Shown here: positions 43,732-52,484 of the stretch, piece after piece | Layout: each line of letters starts with the position of its first letter | How positions within the stretch are numbered: the stretch's first letter is position 1 | Source: Sphingomonas zeae | GTDB taxonomy: Bacteria > Pseudomonadota > Alphaproteobacteria > Sphingomonadales > Sphingomonadaceae | DNA length: 64,000 nt | Direction of reading: 5' to 3' | Assembly (NCBI RefSeq): GCF_014197135.1 | Contig: NZ_JACIFA010000003.1 | Coordinates: 310,001-374,000, forward strand | Program-made: the position numbers and the translations under genes | The notes under the pieces: model-generated | Databases searched by the model: none | Told to the model about the DNA's origin: nothing | What the model saw: the letters and a program-made list of their open reading frames with translations, nothing else

Positions 43732-46700
43732 TCAGAAGCGATAGCGTGCGCCGAGCGTGAAGCGCCGGCCATAGTCGAACACGTCGAGCAGCTGGTTCTT
43801 GAACCGACCATGCGTGCTCTGCTTGTTGTTGTTGAGGTTCAGGATTTCCCCGAACACCGAGAAGTCCTTGGTGACGTCATAGCTGCTGGTCAGATCGATC
43901 TGGAAGCTCTGGTTCACGAAGGTCGGCTCGGCACCATAGGCGCCGGTGTTCTGGTTCTGCCCGAAGCCCGCCAGATATTCGTCGCGCCAGTTGAGGGCGG
44001 TACGGATCTGGAAACCGTTCTTGTCGTAGAAGCCGACGAAGTTGGCCGAGTTCGCCAGACCGGTCACCGCAAAGCCCGTCTGCGAGATGTTGGTCGCATC
44101 ATAAGGCTTGTTGGTGTTGACCAGCGTCGCATTCGCCTGGAAGCCGAAGCCGCTGTCGCCGAACACCTGCTGCCAAGCGATTTCGACGCCGCGTACCGTC
44201 GCGTCCGGACCGTTGACCTGTGCCGAGATGGCGAAGCTGGCGGGCTGGCCCGTCGTCGGGTCGACCACCCCGTTCACCGTCTGCCGCGTCACGCCGCCGA
44301 CGATGAAGTTGCTGACGTTCTTCAGGAAGAAGTCGACCGCCAGATACGAGTTGCGCTGGTAGTACCATTCCGCCGCAACGTCGAAATTGTCGGCCAGATA
44401 CGGCTTCAGATTGGGGTTGCCGCCGCTGCCCGACAATGCACCGACACGCTGGCCGACGCCGATACCCAGGACCGGGTTGAGCAGGTTGAGGCCCGGACGG
44501 GTCAGCGTGCGCGAGGCATCGAAGCGCAGTTGGAGCTTGTCGGTCACCACCAGGCGCATGTCGAGCGAGGGCAGCAGATAGGAATAGCTGCTACCACTCG
44601 ACACCGGCTGCGTGTCGGAGAAGCCGATGGTCAGCAGCGTGGGGTCCGAGGTGCTGCGGGTGATCGACGTCGGCTGGCGCCCCTGACCCGTCGCGCTCAG
44701 CCGCGTATTTTCGTTACGCAGGCCAAAGGCGAGGTGAAGCGGCATCTCCGCGACCTGCGCTTCCACGGCCGCGCTGAAGAACAGCGACCAGGTCTTTTCC
44801 CGGACGGCCAGGATGCTCGACGGGTCGACCGCCTCGGTGAACTGGCCGGTAAAGCCGTTGACGCCGCCGGTATAGTTGAAGCCCGGTACGGTCTGCGCCT
44901 GCGGGTTGCCGAGACTGGTCAGATAATTCTGATAAGCCTGGGGGCTGTAGATCAGCACCGACGGGGGCAGGCTGCCGGCGAAGCCGGGGATGAAGTTGTT
45001 GAGGCTGATCGAGCCCTGATAGAGGCTGGAAGGCAGGGGCGAAACGCCACCGCCCTGGCCCGATGGTGCACCATAGCCCGAATAGGCCTGCCAGAAATTG
45101 TTGGTGAAGGTGCTGCGGTTCAGGAGCCGGAAGCTGTCGTCGACATACTGACCGCCCGCCTTCAGCGTCAGATTCTCTTCCTTCCACGTCAAGACGCCGC
45201 GGAATTGCTTGAGCTCGTCGGTATTCTCCTGGGTCTGATTAACCGTGACGTGCGAGCCGATGACCGTCGGGTCGGCCCAACGCGATGCATCCCCGGCGGG
45301 GCCGAAGTTGCTGATCGTCGGGAACGCCTTGTTGCTGTCACCCGTGATGTCGAAACCCAGATTGGTACCCAGGCGCCCGCCATAGCCGATGTCGCCGTTC
45401 GTGCTGCCGATAACACCGCCGGGGTTCAGCCAGCTCTTGGCATAGGCGCCGTCCGCCTCGACCGTCAGCTTTTCGTTGACGTCCCATTTGACGTTCAGGC
45501 CGGTCTGGTTGGTCTGAAGGATCTGGCGATTATGCGCGGTGACGAAGTCGGTCGGCGACCCCGCCTGGGTGAAGCTGATCGCCGTACCATTGGCGTCCTG
45601 CTTGACGTTGCGCAGCGCTTCCTGGCTGAACCATACGCCAAAGCCATAGACGTCGGTGTTGAGCGTCTGGCGCGAAAAGTTGTTGTCCAGCGTGACCATC
45701 ACCTCGTTCGAGGGATGCCATTGCAGGGCAATGCGGCCATCGACGCGCTCGTCCTGCACCCGCTGCTGCTCGGCGCCATATTGCTGCGGGAACCAGCCGG
45801 TCAGGCTGCGAACCTGGCTGGGGGCAGCCGTGGTATCATTGGTGGGAGCACAGACCGTCGCAGTGCTGCCCTGCAGCTGGCAGGGGGCAAAGCCGTTGCC
45901 CGGCCAACCCGAAACGAAGACGCGATTGGTATCGGTATCACGCCGCGTATAGATGAAGCTCGACAGGATACCGAGCGTATCATCGGCGAAGGTGTCGCTG
46001 ACCAGCGCGCCGATCGTCGGCACGACATGGCCCGCGCGGTCCTGCAACGAGCCCGAGGCGCTGACCGCAGCACGGAAGCCGGGATGATCGAACGGCTTAG
46101 GGAACTGGATATCGACGGTCGCGCCGATCGAGCTCGACGCCAGCGACACGTCGGGCGTCTTCAGGACGCTGATGCCGCCGATGAAGTCCGAGCCGACGGT
46201 GCTGAAGTCGATCTGGCGCCCGCCGGTCGCGGTCGAGATGCGGCGGCCGTCATAAAGCGTCGTGTTGAAGTCGCCGCCGAAGCCGCGAACGGTGATGCCG
46301 GTCGGCTCGCCGCGTGCGCCGGAGCGCTGGATCGACACGCCGGGCAGGCGCTGGAGAGATGCCGCGACGTTGGAATCGGGAAATTTACCAATGTCTTCGG
46401 CAGAGATCGCGTCGACGACGCCGGTCGCAGTGCGCTTGATGTCGAGGTTGCGTTGCAGCGAGCTGCGCAGGCCGGTGACGATGATGTCTCCGGTCGTCGC
46501 CTCGCCTGCGGGAGAAGGGCTGTTGTCCGCTTCGCTGGGGGCCGTCGCCTGATCCTGCGACGTTCCGGCTTGCTGCGCGGTGGTGGTGTTGGCCTGGACC
46601 GGCACATCCGGGCGAACCGTGCCGCTGGTCTGAGCAAAGGCCGTGCTCGGCGACACCATGGCAAGCGCCATGAGCGGCGAGACACCCGCCATCAAGGTCC

Positions 46701-46743
46701 GGCGCGAAACCAACGCGGCCACAAAAGCAGTGCGAGCCACCAT
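43732..46743 (-). CDS. TonB-dependent receptor, carbohydrate type
   Basis: ATG at 46743 follows AGAGGAGAGGGG, giving 1003 aa. The signal peptide ends around TAFAQ (residue 37). The plug domain starts GDIIVTGLRSSLQRNLDIKR and contains AEDIGKFPDSNVAASLQRLPGVSI and TVRGFGGDFNTTLYDGRRI. The C-terminal barrel ends RRFTLGARYRF. This pattern is the large Xanthomonas/Caulobacter-type TonB receptor for oligosaccharides. Its place between xylan-degrading operons points to xylo-oligosaccharide import. It heads an operon with the halogenase-like gene, and its promoter overlaps LacI-type operator 4. Confidence 0.95.
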   Translation of the reverse strand: MVARTAFVAALVSRRTLMAGVSPLMALAMVSPSTAFAQTSGTVRPDVPVQANTTTAQQAGTSQDQATAPSEADNSPSPAGEATTGDIIVTGLRSSLQRNLDIKRTATGVVDAISAEDIGKFPDSNVAASLQRLPGVSIQRSGARGEPTGITVRGFGGDFNTTLYDGRRISTATGGRQIDFSTVGSDFIGGISVLKTPDVSLASSSIGATVDIQFPKPFDHPGFRAAVSASGSLQDRAGHVVPTIGALVSDTFADDTLGILSSFIYTRRDTDTNRVFVSGWPGNGFAPCQLQGSTATVCAPTNDTTAAPSQVRSLTGWFPQQYGAEQQRVQDERVDGRIALQWHPSNEVMVTLDNNFSRQTLNTDVYGFGVWFSQEALRNVKQDANGTAISFTQAGSPTDFVTAHNRQILQTNQTGLNVKWDVNEKLTVEADGAYAKSWLNPGGVIGSTNGDIGYGGRLGTNLGFDITGDSNKAFPTISNFGPAGDASRWADPTVIGSHVTVNQTQENTDELKQFRGVLTWKEENLTLKAGGQYVDDSFRLLNRSTFTNNFWQAYSGYGAPSGQGGGVSPLPSSLYQGSISLNNFIPGFAGSLPPSVLIYSPQAYQNYLTSLGNPQAQTVPGFNYTGGVNGFTGQFTEAVDPSSILAVREKTWSLFFSAAVEAQVAEMPLHLAFGLRNENTRLSATGQGRQPTSITRSTSDPTLLTIGFSDTQPVSSGSSYSYLLPSLDMRLVVTDKLQLRFDASRTLTRPGLNLLNPVLGIGVGQRVGALSGSGGNPNLKPYLADNFDVAAEWYYQRNSYLAVDFFLKNVSNFIVGGVTRQTVNGVVDPTTGQPASFAISAQVNGPDATVRGVEIAWQQVFGDSGFGFQANATLVNTNKPYDATNISQTGFAVTGLANSANFVGFYDKNGFQIRTALNWRDEYLAGFGQNQNTGAYGAEPTFVNQSFQIDLTSSYDVTKDFSVFGEILNLNNNKQSTHGRFKNQLLDVFDYGRRFTLGARYRF

Positions 46744-46816
46744 TTTCCCCTCTCCTCTGTTTATCATGTCATGCGCGATCGGCGTTGCACCGCCGTACCG
46801 CTTCTTCGATGACAGC

Positions 46817-46845
46817 ATGTTAGCGTTATAATAAACGCTTCACAA
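46817..46845 (-). promoter_or_regulatory. TonB receptor promoter with LacI-type operator 4
   Basis: On the minus strand TTGTGA (46840-46845), a 17-base spacer and TAACAT (46817-46822) make a sigma-70-like promoter 74 bases before the receptor start. The operator TGTTAGCGTTATAA (46818-46831, plus strand) overlaps the -10 and matches TGNTANCGNTANCA at all but one fixed base. Confidence 0.6.
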
Positions 46846-46982
46846 GCCATTTGTCAGAGCGGAGCAGACGGGTTATCCGGATGGCTTGACGGCAGTGCCG
46901 CGGGACGGACACAGTCCCGGCATGACGACCCTGTTCGCGCCAAGATGCGCCAGGGCAAGAGGGGACGAAGGGACCAACCATC

Positions 46983-47672
46983 ATGGCCGAAATGGAATTA
47001 CTCGATAGCGCACGTCATGCGGCCCTGCGCGTCTCCGCAGCACCCGATGCAGGCCGTCACTTCGTTCAGCTGGTGGCGGAGGAATTCCTGCCCGCCGCGC
47101 TTCATTATCCGATCCTGCTCGCGCGCCATCCCGAAACGGGCGACCTCTATGCAGGCGCCCTGATGGGGCTGGTGCCCGACGAGAATCTATGTCTCGGCCC
47201 GAACGGCACGCTGGTCGACTATCGCCCCGCTGATCTCGTACGCCAGGGCTTCTACGTTTCGGGCGAGAATATCGCGATCGACGTGCACCATCCCGCGCTG
47301 ACCCAGGCGGAAGGCGCCACCGTGTTCGACGCCGATGGCGGCCCGGCTCCGGCGCTTCGTCGGGTGCAGGCGGCGCTTCGACAGCTTCATGTCGGCCTGC
47401 CGGAAACGGAAGAGTTCCTGCGCCGGCTGGAGGAACACAAGCTGATCGAGCCGATCGACCTGAATTTCCAGTTCGACAACGGCGAAAGCTTGCGCCTCGA
47501 TTCGCTCTACACGGTCAGCCTGGATGCATTGCATGCGCTGCCGGATGCGACGGTACTCACGCTTTTCCGCGCGGGTGATCTGCAACTTGTCTATGCGATC
47601 ACCGGATCGGTCCGGCATATCCCGACGCTGGCACGCCGCCGCAATGAGCGACTGAGCGGCCTGATCCAATGA
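46983..47672 (+). CDS. SapC family protein
   Basis: This 229-aa protein has ALRVSAAPDAGRHFVQLVAEEFLPAALHYPILLARHPETGDLY, a recognisable SapC opening, then LVPDENLCLGPNG and the C-terminal LYTVSLDALHALPDATVLTLFRAGDLQLVYAI. It has no signal peptide, so it is cytoplasmic. The name comes from a Campylobacter S-layer locus, and the biochemical role is unknown. In many proteobacteria SapC genes lie beside TonB receptors, halogenase-like and cupin genes, as here. Its stop overlaps the cupin gene start (ATGA). Confidence 0.9.
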   Translation: MAEMELLDSARHAALRVSAAPDAGRHFVQLVAEEFLPAALHYPILLARHPETGDLYAGALMGLVPDENLCLGPNGTLVDYRPADLVRQGFYVSGENIAIDVHHPALTQAEGATVFDADGGPAPALRRVQAALRQLHVGLPETEEFLRRLEEHKLIEPIDLNFQFDNGESLRLDSLYTVSLDALHALPDATVLTLFRAGDLQLVYAITGSVRHIPTLARRRNERLSGLIQ

Positions 47673-48673
47673 CCGAGGCGCCCATCGAGATCGACCGGGC
47701 GGCGCTCGACGGGCACGATGCCTTTCGACGCATGGTGGTGGATCCGTGCCGCCCTGTCGTCATTCGGGGCGCGGTGGCGGACTGGCCATTGGCGCAGATC
47801 GCGGCGTCGGAGGACGGGTCGCTGGCCGCCTATCTGGCGCGCTTCGATGCGGGTCGGCAGGTCGAAGCCTTTGTCGGCGATGCGGCGATCGCCGGGCGCT
47901 ATCAATACAGCGAGGACCTGTCGGGCTTCAACTTTCGGCGACAGGCCATGCCGCTGGGCGACGCGGTGCGGCGTATCGCGGCAGGGTCGGACAGCGAAAC
48001 GTTGTATGTCGGATCGCTGCCGATGGCGGTGGCGCTGCCCGGGCTCGCGGAAGACAATGCCCTCCCCTTCGCGCCCCCGGGCGTGGCTCCGCTGATCTGG
48101 ATCGGTCATGCGTCGATCATCGCGTGCCACTATGACATGATGGACAATATCGCCTGCGTCGTGGCGGGGCGGCGAACCTTTACCCTGTACCCGCCCGATG
48201 CGATCGGCGACCTCTATGTCGGGCCGATCGACCACACCATGGCAGGGCAGCCGGTCGCGCTCGCGGCAGAAGCCGCACCCGGCGACCCACGCTATCCCCG
48301 ATTCGAACAGGCGCGCCACCGTGCCGTCACCGTCGAGCTGGGGCCGGGCGACGCGCTCTACATGCCCAAATTATGGTGGCATCGGGTCGAGGCGACCGGG
48401 GCGCTCAACATCCTGGTCAATTACTGGTGGGACGCTTTCCCGGTCGGGCCGGACCAGCCCTTTCCAACCCTGTTGCTGGCGATGAGCGCGATCGCCGCCC
48501 GGCCGCCGGCCGAGCGGGCTGCTTGGCGGGCATGGTTCGACCATTATGTCTTCCGCCCGGACGGTCACCCGCTCGCCCATCTCCCGGAAGAACGCCATGG
48601 GATTTTGGGGGAGAGCCCGGCCAATGCCAAGATGGTCCGAGCCCATGCGATGCGAATGCTGCGTGGCGGTTAA
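47669..48673 (+). CDS. cupin-like (JmjC-type) Fe(II)/2-oxoglutarate oxygenase
   Basis: This 334-aa protein of the Cupin_8 class opens CRPVVIRGAVADWPLAQ. The iron facial triad is visible as His154-x-Asp156 (ACHYDMMDN) and the distal His238 (MPKLWWHRVEA). AGRRTFTLYPP and GDALYMPKLWWH are typical of protein or small-molecule hydroxylases such as FIH/JmjC relatives. It is cytoplasmic. It is coupled to sapC and ends convergently over the GH115 gene, sharing four bases. The substrate is unknown; a protein or an aromatic product of the neighbouring genes are both possible. Confidence 0.88.
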   Translation: MTEAPIEIDRAALDGHDAFRRMVVDPCRPVVIRGAVADWPLAQIAASEDGSLAAYLARFDAGRQVEAFVGDAAIAGRYQYSEDLSGFNFRRQAMPLGDAVRRIAAGSDSETLYVGSLPMAVALPGLAEDNALPFAPPGVAPLIWIGHASIIACHYDMMDNIACVVAGRRTFTLYPPDAIGDLYVGPIDHTMAGQPVALAAEAAPGDPRYPRFEQARHRAVTVELGPGDALYMPKLWWHRVEATGALNILVNYWWDAFPVGPDQPFPTLLLAMSAIAARPPAERAAWRAWFDHYVFRPDGHPLAHLPEERHGILGESPANAKMVRAHAMRMLRGG

Positions 48674-51129
48674 AGGGGGCTGAGCGTCACCTCCTCGACC
48701 ACCACTTCGGGATCGACCAGCCATAAGATGACGCGATGCTTGCCCGCCGAAAGCGCGGGCAGCGCGGTGGAGGCAGCACGCCGATTTTCGATCACCGATC
48801 GGCCCCAGCGCTCTTCCGTCTCACCTTCCATCAGGTTGAGGATGATCGGCGCGCCATCGTCGACCGACACTGCGATCCGGTGCTTGCCCCCGCCCCGCAC
48901 GTCGAGGCCGGGTGCTGTGACCACGCCCAGCGTCACCGGGCTGCCGCGCGCCCAGTTCACGTCATAGACGATATGCGGGCTGTCCCCACCGGGCCGCTCG
49001 ATCACGGGCACGGTATTCGGCGTCGCGACCATCGCCGCGCCCTCGGCCGTGAAGCCCGGCACGCGCTGCCATCGGATGCCGCGCCCGTCGACCGCCCGAC
49101 CGGCATCGGCGGCGATCCGAACCGGCGGTTTCGGCGCGACCGGCGGCAGCGGGAGCGGCTTCTCGATGGTCGCTAGCGCGGGCATGACATCGGTATCGGG
49201 CTGCTGCCAGCCGGTATAGCCGATATGCGTCTGGGCCATCATGCTGGTCCATTTGCCGCCGGCCGTTTCGACCTCATAGCGGCGGCGGATCACAGCGTCC
49301 TGGGCAAAGTAACCCCGCGCAGCCTCGGCGAAGCGCCTCGCCTTGGCGGCATCTCCTGCCTGCGCCGCCGCCCGATTGGCCGCGACCGCCTCGTACAGAC
49401 GGTGGAGGTTCGTCATCGCTTCGATCCGGTGGAGAACCAGCTCGTAATAGGCGTCCTTCAGCCCGGCGGCCAAAGTCGGTCCGACCCGGCGGGCCTGCGC
49501 GTCCAGCGCGTTCCACTCGCCCAGCACCCGCGCCCATTCGCCATCGGTATAGCCATAGGTCGTGGCGTCGATCAGCTCGGGCTTGCGACGGCTGGCCAGT
49601 TGGCCATAGCGGGTCAGGAGTGTACCGATCTCGGCTCCGTGGCTCGCGCCGAACTGCTCGGATGCCCATCTCGCCGGATAGGCCTGCATCGCGGCCAGAC
49701 CCATGCGCTTGGGGTTCCACGCCATGTCGAGGAAGAAGCTGATGGGATATTCCATCGGCTTGAGATCGCCGACATTGACGATCCAGAGCCGATCCGCGCC
49801 ATAGTCATCGGCCATCCGCATCTGTTGCCACACGCGCGGAATCGCGTTGGTATCGAGCCATTTGTAGTTTCGCGGACCGCCGACATAATCGAAGTGATAA
49901 TAAACCCCCGCCCCCCCGGCGCGGCGCGCCCCGATCGGCGGCAGGCGGCGGATATTGCCCCAATTGTCGTCAGCAAACAGCAGGGTCACGTCGTCGGGCA
50001 CGCGCATCCCCTTGTCGTAATAATCCTGCACTTCCTTGTAGAGCGCCCAGACCTGCGGTGTCTCGGTGGCGGGGCGCTTGGTCACGTCGGCGATGATCTT
50101 TCGCTGGTCCCGGACGATCCGCTGGAGCAGGTCGATTGCGGTGCCCTCGGTCATTGGCTCGTCGCCGTCGCCGCGCATCCCGATGGTCACGGGGTCTTCG
50201 GCCCTGCCGCGCCGTTCGATCCCCTTACGCCAAAAGGCCCGCAGCGCGGCGGCGTTCTTCGTATAGTCCCAAGGGCCGCTCCCCTCGCGCTTCCAATCGG
50301 CCTGCGCGCGTTGCATGGGTTCATGGTGCGAGGTGCCAAGCAGCACGCCCATCTCCTGCGCCAGCGGGGCGGAGGCGGGATCGTCCTCCCAGAGCGACTT
50401 GCCCCACATGGCGGGCCAGATGAAATTGGCCTTGGAGCGCAGCAGCAGGTTGAACACCTTCTCATAGGCCAAATGGTTGACCCCTCCGAGCTTCGTCCGT
50501 GCCCAGTTGCCGAAGCCCGGCTCCTCGTCATTGATGAAGATGCCGCGATATTTGACCACCGGACGATCCGCGACGCGTCCCGCCGTCAGATACAAAATTG
50601 GGTGACGCCGCGCAGGGACATCGGCCCACCAGGTCCAGGGGCTGACGCCCACTTTGGCGCTGATGTCGTACAGACCGAAAATGGTGCCGCGCCGATCCGA
50701 CCCGGCTATGACCAGGGCACGGGCAATACCAGGCGCAGGGTTGTCGACCACCTGCTCGACATAGCCTTCCCACTGACCCGCAAGGCCGGAGACATCGAGC
50801 TTGCCCGCCGTCACCAGTGCATCGATCACTGCGCTGTGGCCGAGCGTTCCCGCGATGATCGTCGCATCGCCGGATACGTCCCTGGCCAGGCGGACATCGC
50901 CGCCGCCGACGGCCTTCAAGTCCGCGACCAAATCGGTCGCAGCCCGTGCCACGCCGGGCTCGTCACGCGCATCGATGACGATGGTTGCCACGCGCCCCGG
51001 CGTCAAGAGCGACAGCGCCCCCGGCATCGCACGCTTGCACGCCACGACCGGCCCGCTGCAATCCGGCGCAGCCCAGGCAACACTGGGGATCAGCGCCGTC
51101 AGGGCCGCCGACAGAAACAGGTCGCGCAT
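48670..51129 (-). CDS. GH115 xylan alpha-1,2-glucuronidase, secreted
   Basis: This 819-aa protein has a signal peptide ending at SVAWAAP (residue ~21). The GH115 layout is clear. The N-terminal alpha/beta domain contains GSDRRGTIFGLYDISAKVGVSPWTWWADVP. The barrel holds KYRGIFINDEEPGFGNWA, KANFIWPAMWGKSLWEDD, LLGTSHHEP, GMRGDGDEPM, FADDNWGN and YYHFDYVGGPRNYKWLDT. A helical bundle and a C-terminal sandwich follow. It removes (4-O-methyl)glucuronic acid side chains from xylan. It is divergent from the SGNH esterase gene, sharing operator 5. Confidence 0.95.
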   Translation of the reverse strand: MRDLFLSAALTALIPSVAWAAPDCSGPVVACKRAMPGALSLLTPGRVATIVIDARDEPGVARAATDLVADLKAVGGGDVRLARDVSGDATIIAGTLGHSAVIDALVTAGKLDVSGLAGQWEGYVEQVVDNPAPGIARALVIAGSDRRGTIFGLYDISAKVGVSPWTWWADVPARRHPILYLTAGRVADRPVVKYRGIFINDEEPGFGNWARTKLGGVNHLAYEKVFNLLLRSKANFIWPAMWGKSLWEDDPASAPLAQEMGVLLGTSHHEPMQRAQADWKREGSGPWDYTKNAAALRAFWRKGIERRGRAEDPVTIGMRGDGDEPMTEGTAIDLLQRIVRDQRKIIADVTKRPATETPQVWALYKEVQDYYDKGMRVPDDVTLLFADDNWGNIRRLPPIGARRAGGAGVYYHFDYVGGPRNYKWLDTNAIPRVWQQMRMADDYGADRLWIVNVGDLKPMEYPISFFLDMAWNPKRMGLAAMQAYPARWASEQFGASHGAEIGTLLTRYGQLASRRKPELIDATTYGYTDGEWARVLGEWNALDAQARRVGPTLAAGLKDAYYELVLHRIEAMTNLHRLYEAVAANRAAAQAGDAAKARRFAEAARGYFAQDAVIRRRYEVETAGGKWTSMMAQTHIGYTGWQQPDTDVMPALATIEKPLPLPPVAPKPPVRIAADAGRAVDGRGIRWQRVPGFTAEGAAMVATPNTVPVIERPGGDSPHIVYDVNWARGSPVTLGVVTAPGLDVRGGGKHRIAVSVDDGAPIILNLMEGETEERWGRSVIENRRAASTALPALSAGKHRVILWLVDPEVVVEEVTLSPL

Positions 51130-51171
51130 CGTCTCTCTCCTGGCCCCGTCCTTGATAAGGGGCGTTCTTCA

Positions 51172-51200
51172 TTGGATTTCCCCCCCGTTATCGCTACCAT
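51172..51200. promoter_or_regulatory. divergent promoters with LacI-type operator 5
   Basis: CGTTATCGCTACCA (51186-51199) matches TGNTANCGNTANCA except at base one. For the plus strand TTGGAT-N17-TACCAT (51172-51200) places the operator on the -10. For the minus strand TTGCGG-N17-GATAAC does the same towards the GH115 gene. Confidence 0.6.
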
Positions 51201-51239
51201 AGAGCCAAGCCGCAAGCGCGGACCGACGAAAGGGAGAGG

Positions 51240-52484
51240 ATGGCCATGACGCCTTTCAGCCAGTTTTACCGGGCCGCCGGTCTGATCGCGCTCAGCGTGA
51301 CGATGACGGCCGCGGCGCCCATAGGCGATGTCCGCTGGATACCGGCCTGGGGCTCATCCCAGATGCGGATAGACGGGCCGAACGCCGACAAGCTTGCCAA
51401 GGCCGGGCCAGCGACCATTCGCCAGATCGTCCACCTGACCGCCAGCGGCAGGACGCTCCGCCTGCGACTCTCGAACGTCGCAGGCACCACGCCGCTGAAG
51501 ATCGGGGCAGCCAGCATCGGTCTGGCGACGCCAGGCCGCTCAGAGGTGCCAGCGATCCTGCCAGTACGCTTCGACGGGGCCGCCGAGGTGATCGTGCCGC
51601 CGGGCGCGGAGCTCTATTCCGATCCGATCCCCCTCCCCGTCGAGGCGGGACGCGATGTGGCGGTCAGCCTGTATTTCCCTGAAGCCGTTACCGCGCCGAC
51701 CGGCCATTCGGGCGCGCGTTCCAAGACCTTTCTGGTCGCGGGCGACGCCACCGCGCGCACCACCCTGGCCGACGCCCAGACGATCGGCGGCTGGTGGCAC
51801 CTGTCGGATATCGAGGTTCGCGATGCCGTACAGAAGCAAACGGTCGTGACGATCGGCGACTCGATCACGGACGGTTACGGCATCACCGACGACACCAATA
51901 CCCGCTGGCCCGACGATCTCGCACGCCGGCTGGCGGCGTCACCCGCCACGCGGACCTTCTCGGTGGTCAATGCCGGCATCGGCGGCAACCGGGTGCTGCT
52001 CGACGGGCTAGGCCCCAATCTGATGGCGCGTTTCGACCGCGACGTTATCGCGCGGCCGGGCGTCACCCATGCGATCCTGCTGGAAGGCGTGAATGATCTG
52101 GGGGTGATGACGCGCGAGCATCCGGTTGACGCCGTCACGCACCAGCAGATGGTGCGCCGGATCACCCAAGCCTATCGCCAACTGGCCGAGCGCGCCCATG
52201 CGCATGGCATCCGCCTGATCGTCAGCACGATCACGCCGTTCCAGGGCAGCGAATATTATCATCCCGGCCCCGAAACCGAGGCGGATCGACAGGCCATCAA
52301 TCGTTTCATCCGGACGGCGGGAATCTTCGACGGCGTGGTCGATTTCGACCAGGCGATACGCGATCCGGCCAAACCCGACCGACTGCTGCCCGCTTATGAC
52401 TCGGGCGATCACCTTCATCCCAGCATGGCGGGCTATCGCGCCATGGCGGCCGCGATCCCGCTGTCACTGTTCACCCGCCGCTGA
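51240..52484 (+). CDS. SGNH/GDSL hydrolase (xylan-associated esterase), secreted
   Basis: This 414-aa protein follows AAGGGAGAGG. The signal peptide spans residues 1-26 (AGLIALSVTMTAAAP). An N-terminal beta-sandwich (~30-190) precedes the SGNH domain. That domain has nucleophile Ser208 in TIGDSITDGYG, the Gly in NAGIGGNR, the Asn in EGVNDLG, and the Asp/His pair in SGDHLHPS. Such proteins deacetylate or otherwise de-esterify sugar polymers. Its opposite orientation to the GH115 gene and shared operator suggest a xylan role. The stop abuts the end of the second TonB receptor gene. Confidence 0.87.
   Translation: MAMTPFSQFYRAAGLIALSVTMTAAAPIGDVRWIPAWGSSQMRIDGPNADKLAKAGPATIRQIVHLTASGRTLRLRLSNVAGTTPLKIGAASIGLATPGRSEVPAILPVRFDGAAEVIVPPGAELYSDPIPLPVEAGRDVAVSLYFPEAVTAPTGHSGARSKTFLVAGDATARTTLADAQTIGGWWHLSDIEVRDAVQKQTVVTIGDSITDGYGITDDTNTRWPDDLARRLAASPATRTFSVVNAGIGGNRVLLDGLGPNLMARFDRDVIARPGVTHAILLEGVNDLGVMTREHPVDAVTHQQMVRRITQAYRQLAERAHAHGIRLIVSTITPFQGSEYYHPGPETEADRQAINRFIRTAGIFDGVVDFDQAIRDPAKPDRLLPAYDSGDHLHPSMAGYRAMAAAIPLSLFTRR

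Noticed and set aside
43561..46812. 1083-codon open frame opposite the TonB receptor gene
   Set aside because: It is antisense to a clear receptor gene, rich in Arg/Gly/Ala/Asp with no domain, and follows from the GC-rich third codon position of the true gene.
49225..51249. 674-codon open frame opposite the GH115 gene
   Set aside because: Antisense shadow of a well-supported GH115 sequence.
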